Origin: an uncultured Prevotellaceae bacterium
GTDB lineage: Bacteria > Bacteroidota > Bacteroidia > Bacteroidales > Bacteroidaceae
Length of the DNA: 16,814 nt
Reading direction: 5' to 3'
NCBI GenBank assembly: GCA_946413885.1
Contig: CAMKMK010000022.1
Span: 1 to 16,814 of the forward strand
The translations under genes and the position numbers were made by a program. Numbering within the stretch: the first letter of the stretch is position 1; every line of letters starts with the position of its first letter. Below are positions 14,585 through 16,814 of the stretch, one piece after another. Under the pieces are notes generated by a model. The model saw only the letters and a program-made list of their open reading frames with translations, searched no databases and was not told the DNA's origin.

Positions 14585-16246
14585 TCATCTGACACCTCCG
14601 CCGAATCCTCCGCCTGAGAATCCTCCGCCGCCTCCCCACGATGCTCTGCCGCCCCTTCCGCTGGCTCGTGCCTCACGCTCTGCCTTGCTCATGGCGGCTC
14701 GTGTGGTACCTGAATGCAGGACGGAGCGGATGGTGGGTAAGGTCATGGTGTCGGCCATCTGTTCAGCCACCTTATCCATGTTGAAGTATTCCGGATTGAT
14801 GGCTTTCATGTCCTTGATGACCTGGTCGGCGTTGCCAAAGAGGGTGGCATAGATCATGTAGTCCTTCCAGAGGGATACTTCCTGAACATGACGCTCATCC
14901 AAGAGTGAGAACTCCTTCAGGAACTTCTTCAGGCCAAAGAGGTTGCGCACTTCGTCGAGCTGGTTGCTGTATTGGTAGATGCTTGTCTTCGTGTGAAGCG
15001 TCTGGATGAACCTGTCGGTAATGCTTTGGTTGTACCTCTGCTTCATCCAGTTCTTCAGTTCCTTGGGTTCCAGGATGGTGTCGCTGCCTGCCGCACGTTT
15101 GAAGATATCATGCACCATGCGCAGCAGTTGAGGCTGGGTGTCGGCATCCTTCAAGGACTGGATGACGAAATTCTGAACCGTTTTCCCCTTGGCGTTCATG
15201 CTCTTCTCGATGCTGATGGAACCCATGTCGATGAGTTTCAGGATGCAGGCAGAGAGCAGGTTGTTGTAGTCGGTGCCGAAATACCTGAACGCGTTCAGGG
15301 CATCGTTGGCCCATTGGAGGTTTCCGTTGGCTGGGATGTCGCGATACCAGAGCAGGTCCTTCGTCACCTTCTTGCGTGCGCGCCACACATAAAAAAGGTA
15401 GCCGAAGATCAGCAGGAGTGGCAGGAGGAAAACGGTCAGGAGAAACATCAGGATGGCAAAGGGATCGTCTGACGAGTTGTCCAGGTAATCGCTGCCTTCA
15501 AAAGCACGATCGCGTACCTGGTCGAAACTGCCCTCTACGGTTGCTGAGGGAGTGAACATACCCTTGTCGAAACGTGCCATCACGATCATCGCGCTGCTGC
15601 CGCTGAAGGGCTCGCTGCTCTCGGCCACGATGGTGCCGTCCACGACGTTCACATCCCCTCGATAGCGGAACGCCCATACGCCTGTATTCTCTGTGGTCAG
15701 TCTTGCCGTTCCGGCATCCTCTTCAGAGAGGGTATCGGTGGGCAATCCTTCTGCCACGATGGTCAGCTTGACGTGGTCAGGCTTGGGATTCATCCCTTCC
15801 GCCACGAACATGTGGTTGAAGCCGTCGGCATCGTTGTAGCCTCTCACCAGATGGGTGAGGGTGTAGCTCGTGGTATAGGTGCGTCTGCCGCTCTCGCCCA
15901 GTCCCCAGCAAAGCTCGTATCCATCGTGCTTCCTGATGATACCGCAGCGTCCGCTCTTCCTCTCGCGGCTGAGGTTGATGTCCCAATCGCCTACGTTCTC
16001 GTACACCGTTCCCTGCTCGTCGCTCACCTCTAAGTCACACACATCGCTTCCGTTCAGGTTACCCACCACGATGTAGCACTCCGTGCCCTCGCTATCGATA
16101 TCCATCAGGCGTGTTTCCGTGATGCGGGCATCCCCATCGGGACTCAGCACCACCCTGATGTCCAGATCGTGGAGATAGGGACGGGCTGAGGCAGGAAGCA
16201 GCAGGGCTGCAAGCAGGGCCCAGAGAAGGCAGAATCTCTTCTTCAT
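14585..16246 (-). CDS. DUF2207 family membrane protein with glycine-rich tail
   Basis: This 553-residue protein starts with a signal peptide (MKKRFCLLWALLAALLLPAS). An extracytoplasmic beta-rich region (about 22-260) follows, matching the N-terminal part of DUF2207. A membrane helix (about 263-288) is followed by a basic stop-transfer WRARKK, then a large cytoplasmic region that includes the DUF2207-like stretch SLWKDYMIYATLFGNADQV (about 458-476). The C-terminus is a low-complexity tail of GGGG(F)SGGGFGGG, as is common in this family. The function is unknown; the family is generally found next to LemA, as here. The start at 16246 follows the lemA stop by a single nucleotide, so translation is probably coupled. 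Its GC content is higher than in the left half of the window. It converges with GH78 across a 38-bp gap without a clear terminator. Confidence 0.88.
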   Translation of the reverse strand: MKKRFCLLWALLAALLLPASARPYLHDLDIRVVLSPDGDARITETRLMDIDSEGTECYIVVGNLNGSDVCDLEVSDEQGTVYENVGDWDINLSRERKSGRCGIIRKHDGYELCWGLGESGRRTYTTSYTLTHLVRGYNDADGFNHMFVAEGMNPKPDHVKLTIVAEGLPTDTLSEEDAGTARLTTENTGVWAFRYRGDVNVVDGTIVAESSEPFSGSSAMIVMARFDKGMFTPSATVEGSFDQVRDRAFEGSDYLDNSSDDPFAILMFLLTVFLLPLLLIFGYLFYVWRARKKVTKDLLWYRDIPANGNLQWANDALNAFRYFGTDYNNLLSACILKLIDMGSISIEKSMNAKGKTVQNFVIQSLKDADTQPQLLRMVHDIFKRAAGSDTILEPKELKNWMKQRYNQSITDRFIQTLHTKTSIYQYSNQLDEVRNLFGLKKFLKEFSLLDERHVQEVSLWKDYMIYATLFGNADQVIKDMKAINPEYFNMDKVAEQMADTMTLPTIRSVLHSGTTRAAMSKAEREARASGRGGRASWGGGGGFSGGGFGGGVR

Positions 16247-16247
16247 G

Positions 16248-16805
16248 CTATTTCTTCAGCGCTTCGTCCAGGTCGGGGTAAGCTTTCTTCTGCTCCTCAT
16301 CAGTTTTCAGGTACTCCTTCTGGTCGAAGTGGAGTATCGAAGCCACGATCGAGGAGGGCCACTGGCGAACCATGCGGTTCATCTTGGTAGCCGTGTCGTT
16401 ATATACCATGCGCGACATGCGTACATTCTCTTCATACTTGCGCACGCCCTCAGTCACTTCCTTGTACAGGTCAGCAGCCTTCAGCTCAGGATAAGCCTCT
16501 CCGATGGCTATCAGGCGGCCCATCACCTGCTGGAGGGCACTCTGCTGCTCGTTCACGGCAGCTGGGCTGTTCACGTCCTCGCCGCGACGCTGACGGATCA
16601 CGTCGATAAGGGTCTCCGACTCATGCTTGGCATACTGGGCAGCAGTCTTTGCCAGAGCCAGCAACGCATCCCAACGGGAGTTCAGTTGCACTTCAATCTG
16701 GCTGAGCGCGTTCTTGCACATTTCATCGAGGTTCACCAATGACCGCTGGGTCATGATAAAATAGCCGATCACTACGACGGCCACAACAATAATCAACATT
16801 ACCAT
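16248..16805 (-). CDS. lemA: LemA family membrane-anchored protein
   Basis: This 185-residue protein has one N-terminal membrane helix (about 2-18) and then a four-helix LemA body. Matching features are LVNLDEMCKNALSQIEVQLN (23-42), the following NSRWDALLALAKTAAQYAKHE, which aligns with the family R.DLipnLv..vk.ya.hE pattern, and R....AYPELKA near residue 100. The function of LemA proteins is not established; the family has been linked to envelope processes. The ATG at 16805 gives the normal family length. The frame stays open for the last nine bases of the window, so a slightly longer start cannot be excluded, and a second ATG lies at 16799. The TAG stop is 1 nt from the DUF2207 start. Confidence 0.9.
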   Translation of the reverse strand: MVMLIIVVAVVVIGYFIMTQRSLVNLDEMCKNALSQIEVQLNSRWDALLALAKTAAQYAKHESETLIDVIRQRRGEDVNSPAAVNEQQSALQQVMGRLIAIGEAYPELKAADLYKEVTEGVRKYEENVRMSRMVYNDTATKMNRMVRQWPSSIVASILHFDQKEYLKTDEEQKKAYPDLDEALKK

Positions 16806-16814
16806 ATCACTTTC

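Noticed and set aside
14972..15472. 166-codon plus-strand open frame opposite the DUF2207 gene
   Set aside because: High-GC antisense frames are expected to stay open. The DUF2207 reading is supported by its signal peptide, membrane helix and glycine-rich tail.

Overview
The window reads as chromosomal DNA from a member of the Bacteroidales, most plausibly a Prevotella or Bacteroides relative; I cannot name a species. Three things support this. Several promoters have the Bacteroidota form (TTTG or TTG about 20 bp before TAnnTTTG). Most starts lack a Shine-Dalgarno sequence. The protein families are typical: DUF3784, a fused SF/GltA flavoprotein, PD40 beta-propeller, GH78 and LemA-DUF2207. No phage, insertion sequence, CRISPR array, tRNA or rRNA is visible, and no gene-free stretch exceeds about 220 bp.

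Layout. Positions 1-7982 hold seven genes on the minus strand, in transcription order: serS; a fused NfnA/NfnB-type flavoprotein; a small DUF486 membrane protein; a secreted PD40/coiled-coil protein; a uridine phosphorylase-like enzyme; a DUF3784 membrane protein; and mnmE, which runs off the left edge about one codon short of its end. From the flavoprotein to mnmE, genes are 6-13 bp apart or overlap by ATGA, so they look like one operon. A 75-bp gap separates serS from them. Positions 8201-9704 hold menA and a CPBP-family membrane protease on the plus strand, in the opposite direction to their neighbours. They end at a strong hairpin terminator shared with the convergent rplU-rpmA operon (9779-10382, minus). 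rplU has a clear promoter and a leader that can fold, possibly a ribosomal-protein autoregulatory element. A GH5 glycosidase (minus) and a GH78 alpha-L-rhamnosidase (plus) diverge from a shared 171-bp region at 11634-11804. The right end is a two-gene lemA-DUF2207 unit (minus) with 1 nt between the genes and clearly higher GC.

Functionally, the window is mostly core physiology: translation (serS, rplU, rpmA, mnmE), NAD(P)H/ferredoxin or glutamate redox metabolism (fused flavoprotein), menaquinone synthesis (menA) and pyrimidine salvage (phosphorylase). A small carbohydrate-degrading pair and an envelope pair of unknown role (LemA/DUF2207) complete it. I did not find a convincing new defence or mobile system. 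The points most worth checking are the rplU leader, the strong Shine-Dalgarno of rpmA, the translational coupling of phosphorylase-DUF3784-MnmE, and the placement of menA-CPBP between rpmA and serS.
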